Source: a virus
Length of the DNA: 64,000 nt
Direction: 5' to 3' (one strand)
Virus record (IMG/VR): IMGVR_UViG_3300037504_000674
Location: 1-64,000 of that record
Below are positions 57,101 to 64,000 of the stretch, piece after piece. The notes under the pieces are model-generated. The model was not told where the DNA came from. It searched no databases and saw only the letters and a list, made by a program, of their open reading frames with translations. A program made the position numbers and the translations under genes. Within the stretch, counting starts at the first letter, position 1; the number at the start of each line of letters is the position of its first letter.

Positions 57101-59096
57101 CGCAGTGCAGATAGAAAAATCAGCCTACGCCACATCATACTGCGCGGGGTCATTGAGCCACTGTTCGTGGAGCGGTACGGCCCACAACAGCACCAGCACC
57201 CGAACAGCCACAGAGGTCAATCTAGATGACCACGCCGAACTGCTTTCAGGTAACACAGAATTCACGACTCACATAGTTTTCCAGGTGCAATATGACTACG
57301 ACGCCAACTGGCCCGAGGCGACTTACAACTACATCTATGACGCATACGACTCAGGAAGCAGCAACAGGACCTTCTTCTATTACGACCCGACTGACGAGCG
57401 ATTCGAGGTAAGGCCTTCGAGTGGTACGACGTTTACTGGTAGTACACAATCCTTCTCAGCGGGTGACTGGATTGTAGCTACAATCACCTATGACTACACC
57501 AATGACGAATATAAACTTTATATCAACGGAGCAGAAGATGGCAGCAGCACATCGTCATTGTCCGCGCAGACTCTCAGTGAACTGAATGTTGGGGCACGCT
57601 TCAATGCAGCCGGGCAGGGCGGAATCGCTGTCTCGGAGTTTGCGATTTTTGACTCCGCCCTCACCGCCGAAGAGGTCGCGGCTCTATACCAGCGCAACGC
57701 GCCGCTTGAGGATACCGGGGCGATAGATAAACCGGGCATCTATCTATATGACGCTTGGCTTTTAGCAACATCAAGCGCTGGCAGCAGAGTTGCTATAGAC
57801 CCGTCAGACGGAATACAAGCATACAGCGAGGAGAGTGGTAATCCACAAACTGTTCAGATCGATGTTGATGGGGACGTATTTCTCGGTTCTGACATCAGTT
57901 CCGTAGCAACCACAACACTATCTATTTTCTCGAACGCTCAGACTTATGACGGGGAATCGATGGGTGCCGGCGACATCCTGATGGGCCCCAAGGGCACGGA
58001 CATGTTTAACATGCTGTGGGATGTGTCTACTGGGGACATGAAGCTCCGAAGGGATGAAACTGATTTCTTTGAGGTAAGCGGATCGGGTGGCACGCTTAAA
58101 TTTGGGAAAGATGTAAGTGGCGTTGACACAACAGCAATGGTGGTGTTCTCCGCATCAACTACATACAACTCTGAGGGCGTGCAGGGAAACGCGGTCCTGA
58201 TTGGTAGCAACAGTAGCGGATACCCAAACCTGCTTTTCAATGTCGATAAATTTATGATACGCGACGGCACAAATGATCGCTTCAAGGTTGACGCGGACAC
58301 AGGAGATGTCTGGATAGGTCAGGTTGCATCTGGAAAATACAACTTCTATTGGGATGACAGCGAGGGCACCGTTGAACTCCGCGAGAACACAACGCCATAC
58401 TTGATTGCAGACGGCGGTGATCAGCTGCTGGCATTCGGGGCAAATGTAAACTCAGTAAGCACTACGGCGATTGTTGTGTTCGGGGCAGACTCCACAACCT
58501 ATAATTCCAACTCATACGATTCCGGCGATTTATTGCTTGGGGATGACAGCAGCGGTCACGCTAATGTATTTTGGGACAAGTCAACTGGCGAGCTTAACTT
58601 CAGAGCCGGTAGCACATCACAACTCAGGATAAATACCTCTGGGGCAATCGAGGCCGCCAGCAGCAACCGGTTCCAAATCAGTGATGCCGGTATCAAATTA
58701 GCGCGCGGCGACTCCGCTTACAACAAAATAAGTTGGACTGACAACAGCTTCAGTACAGCATACGGGGAAATATACACAGAGCTCACTGGTACCACTAGCC
58801 AAATAGTGATTAGTGCAGACGCGCCATCCGGTAATCTTGGTGGGGTATTCTTGTACGCAGAGGACGGAGATGGGTCATCCGTACAGGCGACATTGACCGT
58901 TGCTGATGGGTTAATTGTTGGTGATAACATCGGTACAACTAGCGGAGATATTTATTGCAGCGGGACGGTTTCAACTGATGGAGGCACCACAACGTGGGAC
59001 CTGGGTGGGTACACATCCGCCAGCATCACGGCGGATGGTTATGTCACGGTAACTATCGGCGGGTCTACCTACCGACTGTTGGCGGACGCTGTTTGA
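54141..59096 (+). CDS. Giant tail fibre with LamG-like domain
   Basis: 1651 aa. N-terminal third has trimeric-fibre type repeats (LTGGGNISSSRTINIGSGDGITVSANSIAL; NGTANPSTIAAFNASGQITAEDFF). Near 1030-1195 a LamG/concanavalin-like domain (FTTHIVFQVQYDYDANW ... DWIVATITYDYTNDEYKLYINGAED ... SEFAIFDSALTAEEVAALYQ) probably binds sugars. The C-terminal 400 residues carry repeated units of about 80 residues beginning with FGANV/FGKDVS...TTAIVVF. Receptor binding is its likely role. GGAGG lies 6 bases before the ATG. Confidence 0.75.
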   Translation: MPIRPQRANIKPFLEDMRPYYSGGRTTIRGDAVSSFVGLKDNAGQDVDPSTDQRIQITDDSKVNADKSGNTIALSVTDSQIDHNSLSNYDSNEHIDHTTITITAGSGLTGGGNISSSRTINIGSGDGITVSANSIALTTPGTITAATPNSSSGNHTHATATSNNGTANPSTIAAFNASGQITAEDFFVPDGGAVGISGNELLTFNTAGNATFSGVTSVVVPDGAWVGAGADCSWVFDATNGDVTTQDKVGVGVVSPQASLHVIELGTAGTPSISSATAAVFQRSASATNANYVSIISGNAQIAGLNFGDADSETAGQIEYLHQEIPIAMRFNVEGNEIMRLIASGDVVIGDTTADRRFHVVDATTYQERVEYDGTHYTDLGTDSNGYYNMSPSGQQVRMDGDLMFVGAQAISTTTDGLTLSPADGISLDPSSGDVTATTAISADNFVSQTTGWQVAYNGNADFRNIYADELHVQAFIADVYSALAGGLIITQSRAEVTRDFTIPDTGNTSTLYVADHEGIPDTAVFSAGDYIRLRVIDRSGGGLVVSDVYGTVSGYSDLSGGEQSWTFTTTTTGYNSSDVIYTGSVALDYGQTGSGSQGVWEATVLDSAGSPYSQIKSWDTITDGEPDNFTAHVRLGNLDGLAGVGLEYGLFAGDGITDTDSYALITDTQAELHNIDLNVYNSGSTVFKIDASTPYYSLGTSAPTDFDTGVGVWAGLHSGSYKWRAGDPSGIRMQWDGTDLGIYDDSGTVRFQVNSSGAWLSNLALSETLSDSLFTSGSGLLLLGPYCEITTTSWASLRGQSATISGAFHQSAGRWPGTRALVVEEGTTNYCTNPRMYDGNSDNRADSFGRNSNLSGAPTESIISHPISERGWAQRIQYTGVAGDSNQVWFYRFGTASGEFSAGDDVTISFDYWGSADNGLDFFIQAFDASNNVIASVSLPDLVPTESVQRASLTYESLPANTDYVRFRFDAVDSCSTGDEFDVRFGAVQIEKSAYATSYCAGSLSHCSWSGTAHNSTSTRTATEVNLDDHAELLSGNTEFTTHIVFQVQYDYDANWPEATYNYIYDAYDSGSSNRTFFYYDPTDERFEVRPSSGTTFTGSTQSFSAGDWIVATITYDYTNDEYKLYINGAEDGSSTSSLSAQTLSELNVGARFNAAGQGGIAVSEFAIFDSALTAEEVAALYQRNAPLEDTGAIDKPGIYLYDAWLLATSSAGSRVAIDPSDGIQAYSEESGNPQTVQIDVDGDVFLGSDISSVATTTLSIFSNAQTYDGESMGAGDILMGPKGTDMFNMLWDVSTGDMKLRRDETDFFEVSGSGGTLKFGKDVSGVDTTAMVVFSASTTYNSEGVQGNAVLIGSNSSGYPNLLFNVDKFMIRDGTNDRFKVDADTGDVWIGQVASGKYNFYWDDSEGTVELRENTTPYLIADGGDQLLAFGANVNSVSTTAIVVFGADSTTYNSNSYDSGDLLLGDDSSGHANVFWDKSTGELNFRAGSTSQLRINTSGAIEAASSNRFQISDAGIKLARGDSAYNKISWTDNSFSTAYGEIYTELTGTTSQIVISADAPSGNLGGVFLYAEDGDGSSVQATLTVADGLIVGDNIGTTSGDIYCSGTVSTDGGTTTWDLGGYTSASITADGYVTVTIGGSTYRLLADAV

Positions 59097-59120
59097 CAAA
59101 GACGGCGACTGTGGTAAAAT
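59093..59120 (+). promoter_or_regulatory. Promoter overlapping the fibre stop codon
   Basis: TTGACA (59093-59098) contains the TGA stop of the fibre gene; 16-bp spacer ends with TGG; TAAAAT (59115-59120). Drives the two small genes that follow. Confidence 0.65.
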
Positions 59121-59151
59121 AGATGGTGTCAACTATACTAGGAGGTCGCCG

Positions 59152-59331
59152 ATGGAAGGACCAGACAAACATTTTCTGCCGACGCCGACACCAATGATAT
59201 CAGTGATACCAGCCCCGGCGCCGCCGAACGAGACCAGTACTCACCAGCTCGAGGGCTCTGGTAGCGCGGCTGGCTTATTGCTAATCTTAGTCATCTTTGC
59301 CGGGTTGGTGGCTGTAATCACAAAAAATTAG
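59152..59331 (+). CDS. Small Pro-rich membrane protein, 59 aa
   Basis: MEGPDKHFLPTPTPMISVIPAPAPPNE...: Pro-rich N-terminal part followed by one C-terminal membrane helix (about residues 39-57). AGGAGG precedes the ATG by 6 bases. It lies after the fibre gene with its own promoter, a place where lysis or superinfection genes may occur. Function unknown. Confidence 0.55.
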   Translation: MEGPDKHFLPTPTPMISVIPAPAPPNETSTHQLEGSGSAAGLLLILVIFAGLVAVITKN

Positions 59332-59339
59332 GAGGAGTA

Positions 59340-59675
59340 ATGCAAGAAATCGAATTCACGATTTGGCAGCGTCTTTCGCTCTTGCAGGTACTAGGGGGGT
59401 TGCGAGGAGACCTTAGTGTCATGCGGCGCGGGGTGAAAGTGATGGATAAAGTAGACCTCTCGCAAGATGAGCGCGAGTCTGCCGGTGTGAGGCCTGAAGG
59501 AAATTCGTTGAAATGGGAAAACCAGGCAACAAAAACCATTGAGCTAACCGAGCCGGAGTTCTCGCTTGTCAAGCGCGTCGTGAGAGACTATCAGGGTTGG
59601 ACGCTGGCAGGGGCAGATGAATTATTCGACCTAGCGGAGAAACTTGACATCGAAATATCTGATAAAGACGGCTAA
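59340..59675 (+). CDS. Hypothetical phage protein, 111 aa
   Basis: GGAGGAG lies 3-9 bases before the ATG. The centre LTEPEFSLVKRVVRDYQGWTLAGADELFDLAEKLD is helical and resembles small conserved proteins near phage replication genes. Last plus-strand gene before the convergent hairpin. Not recognised. Confidence 0.6.
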   Translation: MQEIEFTIWQRLSLLQVLGGLRGDLSVMRRGVKVMDKVDLSQDERESAGVRPEGNSLKWENQATKTIELTEPEFSLVKRVVRDYQGWTLAGADELFDLAEKLDIEISDKDG

Positions 59676-59692
59676 CAGACTAGAAAACAAAA

Positions 59693-59715
59693 AAGGGCTC
59701 CGATTAGGAGCCCTT
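59693..59715. terminator. Bidirectional terminator between convergent genes
   Basis: AAGGGCTCC and GGAGCCCTT form a perfect 9-bp stem with a 5-base loop (GATTA). A-rich sequence lies before and GATTGTTTTG follows on the plus strand. The stem contains the stop of the minus-strand clamp gene (TAA in the loop). Confidence 0.75.
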
Positions 59716-60762
59716 GATTGTTTTGCTAAACAATATATGTTCGTAGGTTTCGTCTTTGATTGACATCATCCTGTCGGATATCGACACAGATAGATCGCCG
59801 CTCACGCGCATCATAATTTTTCCAAGGCGATCCGCGCTGACAAATATCTCGCCCTCGCCAGTGTAGTTGGAAACTGGCATATCCACGTGGTATGCAATTG
59901 GCACATCGGCATGATGATCGTAACCGACACCCTCTCCGGCGCTCAGCCAGAGCACACCACCCTCAAGCCTCAGTCTGGCGACATCACTCTGAGAGAATTT
60001 TCTCGCTGCTTCACAGTGTCTACGTAGCACGCTTCTGGGAACTTCAAGCGAGCAAATGGACTCAAACTTACTTAGCAGCGACTCAAACTCAGGGATGTTA
60101 CCATCGCGCATCGTAGCGCAGAACCTATTTTGGCTAGACGCCATCATAACCGTGCTACCCGAATCCGATATGTAAAAGTCATACTCGCCATCCGGCAGTA
60201 CTGCGCCGGCGACGCCGATTGACCTCGTTGGCACAATCAGCCCATCATATCCAAAATTGCAACGCGACAACATCACCCCGTCAGCGCAGTACGCCATGCC
60301 ATCTGTGGTCATAACGGAGCCCAAGGCGTCAATATATGAATCCTCATCAGCCGAAATGAACAAATTCTTCAAAGCGGCGATCTGCGCGTGCGTGATAGCA
60401 CCCAACTGATTACCCTCTCCAATCCATAGGTCAGGCATCATTGTATCGCTCATCATTCTGTGAGCAGATAGCGCCTCACCTTCTATCTCTAGCGCAGACT
60501 CACGCACCCTCAGATCAAAATACTCTGACGCATCATGTTCTAGGGCTGATAGAGTTGCATACTCTACCACAATGTCATCGCTCAATTCCTCACTAGCCTC
60601 AATGTGTGTATATAGCGACATGCCATCGACTACGCTGGCGGCGTACATGTCCAAGCCGCCAGATAATCGTATGCACTTCTCGTTGCTTCTGTTTGTTCTG
60701 GTTGGGATAATACGACGCATGTTGCTGATAGCATTGACAAATTCACTTGCTCTGACCCTCAT
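59704..60762 (-). CDS. Sliding clamp (beta clamp, DnaN-like)
   Basis: 352 aa, the normal three-domain length of bacterial clamps. Visible: MRVRASEFVNAISNMRRIIPTRTNRS at the start, TTDGMAYCADGVMLSR and GVAGAVLPDGEYDFY in domain two, EGEIFVSADRLGKIMMRVSGDLSVSISDRMMSI in domain three. Divergent from host DnaN, lacking the usual MPMRL end. It tethers polymerase or other factors to DNA. The ATG with AAAGGGG upstream is chosen. Stop lies in the hairpin at 59693-59715. Confidence 0.75.
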   Translation of the reverse strand: MRVRASEFVNAISNMRRIIPTRTNRSNEKCIRLSGGLDMYAASVVDGMSLYTHIEASEELSDDIVVEYATLSALEHDASEYFDLRVRESALEIEGEALSAHRMMSDTMMPDLWIGEGNQLGAITHAQIAALKNLFISADEDSYIDALGSVMTTDGMAYCADGVMLSRCNFGYDGLIVPTRSIGVAGAVLPDGEYDFYISDSGSTVMMASSQNRFCATMRDGNIPEFESLLSKFESICSLEVPRSVLRRHCEAARKFSQSDVARLRLEGGVLWLSAGEGVGYDHHADVPIAYHVDMPVSNYTGEGEIFVSADRLGKIMMRVSGDLSVSISDRMMSIKDETYEHILFSKTIKGS

Positions 60763-60785
60763 CTGTGAACCCCTTTCAATCTTAT

Positions 60786-60813
60786 TTGACAAATTGCGCT
60801 TTTGTGGTAGAAT
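60786..60813 (+). promoter_or_regulatory. Promoter for a leaderless gene
   Basis: TTGACA (60786-60791), 16-bp spacer ending TGG, TAGAAT (60808-60813). Only six bases (AAGTCC) separate the -10 from the ATG at 60820, so the transcript would start at the ATG. Confidence 0.7.
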
Positions 60814-60819
60814 AAGTCC

Positions 60820-61599
60820 ATGATTGGACTAACTAAGTTCTCAAAATACAGTGACGACGATATAGCAACTGCTCAGCGCGTTGGCGCCCAGGCGATCAGC
60901 TCGCTACTAGGGCAGGATACGATGCCGGGTATGAAGCTGTACCACAACGTAATCGCCGAGCAGCTAGACGCACCAACCAAGTATTTGAAGAGCGTGCTTG
61001 GTAAAATAGCGACCGCCAGACAGGTGGGTGTATCACACTTCGATTTACATTATTACCCTAACTCTCGTGGCTCGGGATATGGATGGGCATGGAACAATGG
61101 TGAGCAGTTTTGCTCGTGGTGGTTACCAGTGTACTACGGTATTAAAGAGGAATTCCCCGATCTGCACATTGGGTATCCGAAACTAGAGATGGGGACCGGT
61201 ATAGGAGATTATCGCTGTAGCTCTAGGCAGTTTATGGCGGATAGCTGGCCTGCTATTGAGGCCGCTGACTTCTTGAGCGCGCTCACAACCTGGGATGACA
61301 ACGGAGATGACGGTGTGTCGCGCTCGATATGGTACATGTATTATCTATCTGAGAAAATCAATAAAGACCTAACGGTAACTTTTTATAATAGCAACAACAA
61401 CGTTGCCAAGCGAAGAAAGGCTGAGCAGTACATTACGTTCTACGAGGAAATGCGAAATCTTGACAACGTTATTGCTGCGTTTTGCCACACACTAAGTAGC
61501 CCGGAGGATAGCGAGGTGTGGGCTACTTGGAGGAGTGACTCTGGTGAATCCCCGATTCCATCTCTCGTTGCTCGATATATTCGAGGACTTGATTCTTGA
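60820..61599 (+). CDS. TIM-barrel glycosidase-like protein, 259 aa
   Basis: Resembles small TIM-barrel proteins related to glycoside hydrolases: KIATARQVGVSHFDLHYYPNSRGSGYGWAWNN, EFPDLHIGYPKLEMGTG, FLSALTTWDDNGDDGVSRSIWYMYYLSEKI, VTFYNSNNN. A clear NE/E acid pair like that of the large enzyme at 22453 is not seen, so activity is unsure. It stands alone on the plus strand between minus-strand genes and overlaps the gene opposite by 77 bases at its end. No ribosome site; probably leaderless. Confidence 0.5.
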   Translation: MIGLTKFSKYSDDDIATAQRVGAQAISSLLGQDTMPGMKLYHNVIAEQLDAPTKYLKSVLGKIATARQVGVSHFDLHYYPNSRGSGYGWAWNNGEQFCSWWLPVYYGIKEEFPDLHIGYPKLEMGTGIGDYRCSSRQFMADSWPAIEAADFLSALTTWDDNGDDGVSRSIWYMYYLSEKINKDLTVTFYNSNNNVAKRRKAEQYITFYEEMRNLDNVIAAFCHTLSSPEDSEVWATWRSDSGESPIPSLVARYIRGLDS

Positions 61600-62560
61600 G
61601 TCTCAGCTTCAGACGCATCAAGTCATCCATGACTGCATATGGAATTTCCTCTAGCGTCAAAACGCTTCCGTCAACTCTCTGCAAAACAATGCGATACTCT
61701 GTTGACAAGATTGTGTTATTTTCGCCAAGCTGATTGTGTTTGACGTAAACCCATCCATCCCTGAATTCGTACTCAACCTCGACGAGAGTTTTTTCCTCGA
61801 TGTACTTAATGGCATCAGTCTTTGATAGCCCGTCCTTGTGTAGCTCTCTCCCCTCGCGGATGAGATCGCGCGCGATCTTAGCAGCGGCTCTAATGCGCTC
61901 ATCTGTTTCTTCTGGCAACTTACCATCGTGACCGAGCTGCTGAATCACGTAGTCATTGGTTCCGACAATTTCTGGGCTGGCGCCGTGCTTTCTTTCAAAG
62001 TGCGTCTCGAATATCGCGTCAAACACGGAGCTACCCATTGTGCGGAACTCAACGACGTCCTTCACGATCTTGCGAAACTCTCTCTCCGGGATATCGTCGG
62101 TATCATTGGCTATCATGTACAGCTCAATCTCTCGCTTGATTTGAGAGTGGCGGGCCCAGAATGTGTTGCGGTTGAGTATGTTTGCCATTGACCTAATGAA
62201 CTGAGCTTTAGATGTCCACGTTCTGCGCTGCATATATCGAACACGACCGGTGTCTGACGCAATAGCTGGTGGGACATCGCGCTGGTCATCCCACTCGTCA
62301 CCAGTGATCGTATCCACGAACTTGCCGGTGGTCGCAGACTGCCACAGAGACCGCCATAGAATCCATGACATATACAGCGTTGCCGCGTAGTCAGATATAT
62401 TCTGAACGCGCGCTGCCAGCAATAACTTCTCGAAGATGTCCTCGAAGTTTTCACCGCTTAGTGGCGGCTGCAGGAGAGCGCGTAAACCCTGGAACACGCT
62501 CTCCTTGTCAGTCGTCGCTACGATATTCAGATCATCAGGTAACACTATCTTGTCAGCCAA
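61523..62560 (-). CDS. Hypothetical replication-region protein, 345 aa
   Basis: Not recognised. Helical with LYMSWILWRSLWQSATTG near 63-80 and a Lys/Glu-rich centre and end. It lies between the annealing protein and the clamp genes in the minus-strand operon, so a replication or recombination role is plausible. TTG start overlapping the previous stop by 8 bases. Its 3' end overlaps the plus-strand gene at 60820. Confidence 0.65.
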   Translation of the reverse strand: MADKIVLPDDLNIVATTDKESVFQGLRALLQPPLSGENFEDIFEKLLLAARVQNISDYAATLYMSWILWRSLWQSATTGKFVDTITGDEWDDQRDVPPAIASDTGRVRYMQRRTWTSKAQFIRSMANILNRNTFWARHSQIKREIELYMIANDTDDIPEREFRKIVKDVVEFRTMGSSVFDAIFETHFERKHGASPEIVGTNDYVIQQLGHDGKLPEETDERIRAAAKIARDLIREGRELHKDGLSKTDAIKYIEEKTLVEVEYEFRDGWVYVKHNQLGENNTILSTEYRIVLQRVDGSVLTLEEIPYAVMDDLMRLKLRLKNQVLEYIEQREMESGIHQSHSSK

Positions 62561-63404
62561 CAGCTCTCACCATTTCCTTGACTGTTTTTTCATCAACGCC
62601 GTTCACGAGCTGGTTAAGCGCCTGCCAGAATACCAGGGTGTCCGATATGGTCATCTCTGACATCTTTTTTCCAAACAGCTCTTCCGTGTAAGAGAATTTC
62701 TTGCCCGCTTTACTCAGCAGCTTGCTAAGACTACCCCTAAATCTTGACGTGGCATCCTCCCCCAGAACGGAGCTAATCTCAGATATCGACAAGTATCCAT
62801 CGGCATCTCGGAGAGCCATAAGCTGAGCGGTTAGGGCCAAGCTGTCATCGGCACGGTCAACAAACTGATCTGGGCTAAACGGTAATTGCGCAGCTTCCAA
62901 TATCCCAAACTCGGCTTCCGCTTCTTTATCCACATAATCCTTCGATGTATGGGACCTTAGTCCCTTGTACACGGATAACTGCCAACCAAGCTGACTGGCG
63001 GCCTGGTTAAGGAAGTTTGTAATGGCCCCCTTCATCGCGTAGCCGCGCCCGTTAGGGTTCTCGTGGAACCCATTTGCCTGCACGGTGATAGTTTTCTCTT
63101 CACCGTCTATAATCAGCTTATACCAAAATTCCCCACTATGAATCTCTGCCGTATGAAACAGAGTTCCTTTATGATTTTTGTACTGCCCGACCTTGAATTC
63201 AGACGGATCGTAACTAAACCCCCACCCGTAACCGCACAGGCCGAAATACTTATTGAAGAACTCGTTGCGGTAAGCCGGGCTAATGTCAGTTAGGTATTGA
63301 GCATTCCGCACGGCCTTATAAGCATCTTCGTGCAATGGCGCGTCCAACTTTTCTACTACCTCTTCCAATGTATATCCGCTCAGTGTCTCCGCTTCGATTA
63401 TCAC
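62553..63404 (-). CDS. Rad52-like single-strand annealing protein (probable)
   Basis: The core AYRNEFFNKYFGLCGYGWGF (about residues 43-62) and GRGYAMKGAITNFLNQAASQLGWQLSVYKG (about 119-148) match the Rad52/Sak-type annealing fold (G-x-G-W, and G-A-x-x-x-L-x-K-A-A). The last 100 residues are helical and may bind other proteins. It would anneal complementary strands for phage recombination. GTG start with AGGAGG upstream, read from the promoter at 63437. Confidence 0.65.
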   Translation of the reverse strand: MIIEAETLSGYTLEEVVEKLDAPLHEDAYKAVRNAQYLTDISPAYRNEFFNKYFGLCGYGWGFSYDPSEFKVGQYKNHKGTLFHTAEIHSGEFWYKLIIDGEEKTITVQANGFHENPNGRGYAMKGAITNFLNQAASQLGWQLSVYKGLRSHTSKDYVDKEAEAEFGILEAAQLPFSPDQFVDRADDSLALTAQLMALRDADGYLSISEISSVLGEDATSRFRGSLSKLLSKAGKKFSYTEELFGKKMSEMTISDTLVFWQALNQLVNGVDEKTVKEMVRAVG

Positions 63405-63436
63405 ACTTTCCTCCTAATGATCAATAGCTTATATAT

Positions 63437-63464
63437 ATACTACCACAATACCTATGATTGTCAA
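63437..63464 (-). promoter_or_regulatory. Promoter for annealing protein operon
   Basis: Minus strand: TTGACA, 16-bp spacer ending TGG, TAGTAT. The TGA stop of the upstream helicase gene lies inside the -35 hexamer, as at 59093. About 30 bases before the GTG at 63404. Confidence 0.65.
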
Positions 63465-64000
63465 GTCGCCAACTCCTCCTCTCTGGCTGCCAGCCTGAGA
63501 TAGGCTGGGTGAAAGAATAACGGCCACATCGCCCTGCCAGACGCCCCCTTCTGCTTGACCATATGAAGCAGGAACAGCGACTCGCTTAACAGCAGGTGCC
63601 TATCATCCATACCGTTACTACCGGGTATTTCGACATAACCGCCGCGCACAACCCTCAGGCCATTCCTACCCTCAACAATACGCCCATGATCTACACCCCC
63701 CAGCTCTGAGCGCCAGGGCCGCCAACAGGCAAAGACCTTGTTTGCGTCCTGCTCAATAGCACTGGAATGCTGACAGTGCCCCATCTCCGCCAGCTTGATG
63801 TCCAGTTGCTCAACAGCCCGTGACGCCTGCACGGCCGCGTGAACGCTTGTCCCCACCCTCACAGCCAACTCTTTCATGCGATGGATGGCTTCGGTAACCT
63901 CCTCTACCCGGTTAGATGATCCGGGGACAGGGATGCGCTGGGCGTAATCTACCATGACCATCGCCACCTTGTTAACAGAGTCATACTCTTGTTGCAAGCA
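63461..64000 (-). CDS. DnaB-like replicative helicase, C-terminal part
   Basis: Cut by the window edge; only the last 180 residues are present. Walker B VAMVMVDYAQRI, then R-x-E-E-V-T-E-A-I-H-R-M-K-E-L-A-V-R, AAVQASRAVEQ (motif 3-like Q-x-S-R) and HSSAIEQDANKVFACWRP fit DnaB-type helicases. It unwinds DNA at the fork and needs a loader. The N-terminal half lies beyond 64000. Confidence 0.8.
   Translation of the reverse strand, partial: CLQQEYDSVNKVAMVMVDYAQRIPVPGSSNRVEEVTEAIHRMKELAVRVGTSVHAAVQASRAVEQLDIKLAEMGHCQHSSAIEQDANKVFACWRPWRSELGGVDHGRIVEGRNGLRVVRGGYVEIPGSNGMDDRHLLLSESLFLLHMVKQKGASGRAMWPLFFHPAYLRLAAREEELAT

Noticed and set aside
1-64000. CRISPR array or tRNA genes
   Set aside because: No series of 25-40 bp direct repeats with unique spacers was seen and no cloverleaf with conserved TTC loop was recognised by eye; a tRNA search program could still find a divergent one.
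1-64000. Temperate lifestyle
   Set aside because: No integrase, excisionase or clear CI-like repressor/attachment site was seen; the HTH protein at 13000 alone is not enough. The rest of the genome is not visible.

Overview
This window is a 64-kb piece of a tailed double-stranded DNA phage genome (Caudoviricetes, siphovirus-type tail) with a tightly packed, block-wise layout. It carries a large terminase, portal, protease/scaffold, decoration and major capsid proteins, a tail tube, a frameshifted tail-assembly chaperone pair, a 1211-residue tape measure and a 1651-residue tail fibre. No integrase, transposase, CRISPR array, tRNA or rRNA gene was seen. The right edge cuts a DnaB-like helicase gene, and replication genes probably continue beyond it. 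The host cannot be read from the sequence. Shine-Dalgarno sites (AGGAGG type) and sigma-70-like promoters (TTGACA, extended -10) point to a bacterium. The B12-dependent ribonucleotide reductase, ThyX and TIM-barrel glycosidase domains would fit a phage of an environmental lineage such as Chloroflexota, but this is only inference.

Layout. (1) 1-1764, minus strand: five small unidentified genes, several separated by a hairpin plus a palindromic promoter-like element. (2) 1765-3188: a largely gene-free divergent control region with six tandem 11-bp repeats, a candidate origin. (3) 3189-15994, plus strand: an early/accessory operon with a one-domain clamp-like protein, two adenine methyltransferases, a DnaQ-like exonuclease, ThyX, a Nudix hydrolase, a family of W-repeat paralogues and many small membrane or zinc-binding proteins. 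It ends at a perfect 24-bp hairpin. (4) 16043-29247, minus strand: DNA metabolism operon read from a strong promoter at 29255-29282: HNH nuclease, metallophosphoesterase, PD-(D/E)XK nuclease, RecA, a very large glycosidase-M23 peptidase-glycosidase fusion, a membrane set with an FtsK-like ATPase, and class II RNR. (5) 29332-59675, plus strand: packaging, head, neck, tail and fibre genes, interrupted by a glycosyltransferase island (42516-45787) and a small opposite-strand pair (31476-31989). (6) 59704-64000, minus strand: sliding clamp, an unidentified protein, a Rad52-like annealing protein and the DnaB-like helicase, with one plus-strand TIM-barrel gene inserted at 60820.

How the genes fit together: RNR, ThyX and Nudix supply and clean deoxynucleotides. 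Helicase, clamp, exonuclease, RecA, annealing protein and nucleases replicate and recombine the genome. Methyltransferases may protect the DNA. The late block packages the genome and builds the virion. Four glycosyltransferases inside the structural block suggest glycosylation of virion proteins or host surface. Three promoters sit 6-7 bases before a start codon, which suggests leaderless transcripts. The most unusual items are the GH-M23-GH enzyme, the membrane/FtsK module, the glycosyltransferase island, the W-repeat paralogue family and the hairpin-palindrome cassettes at the left end.
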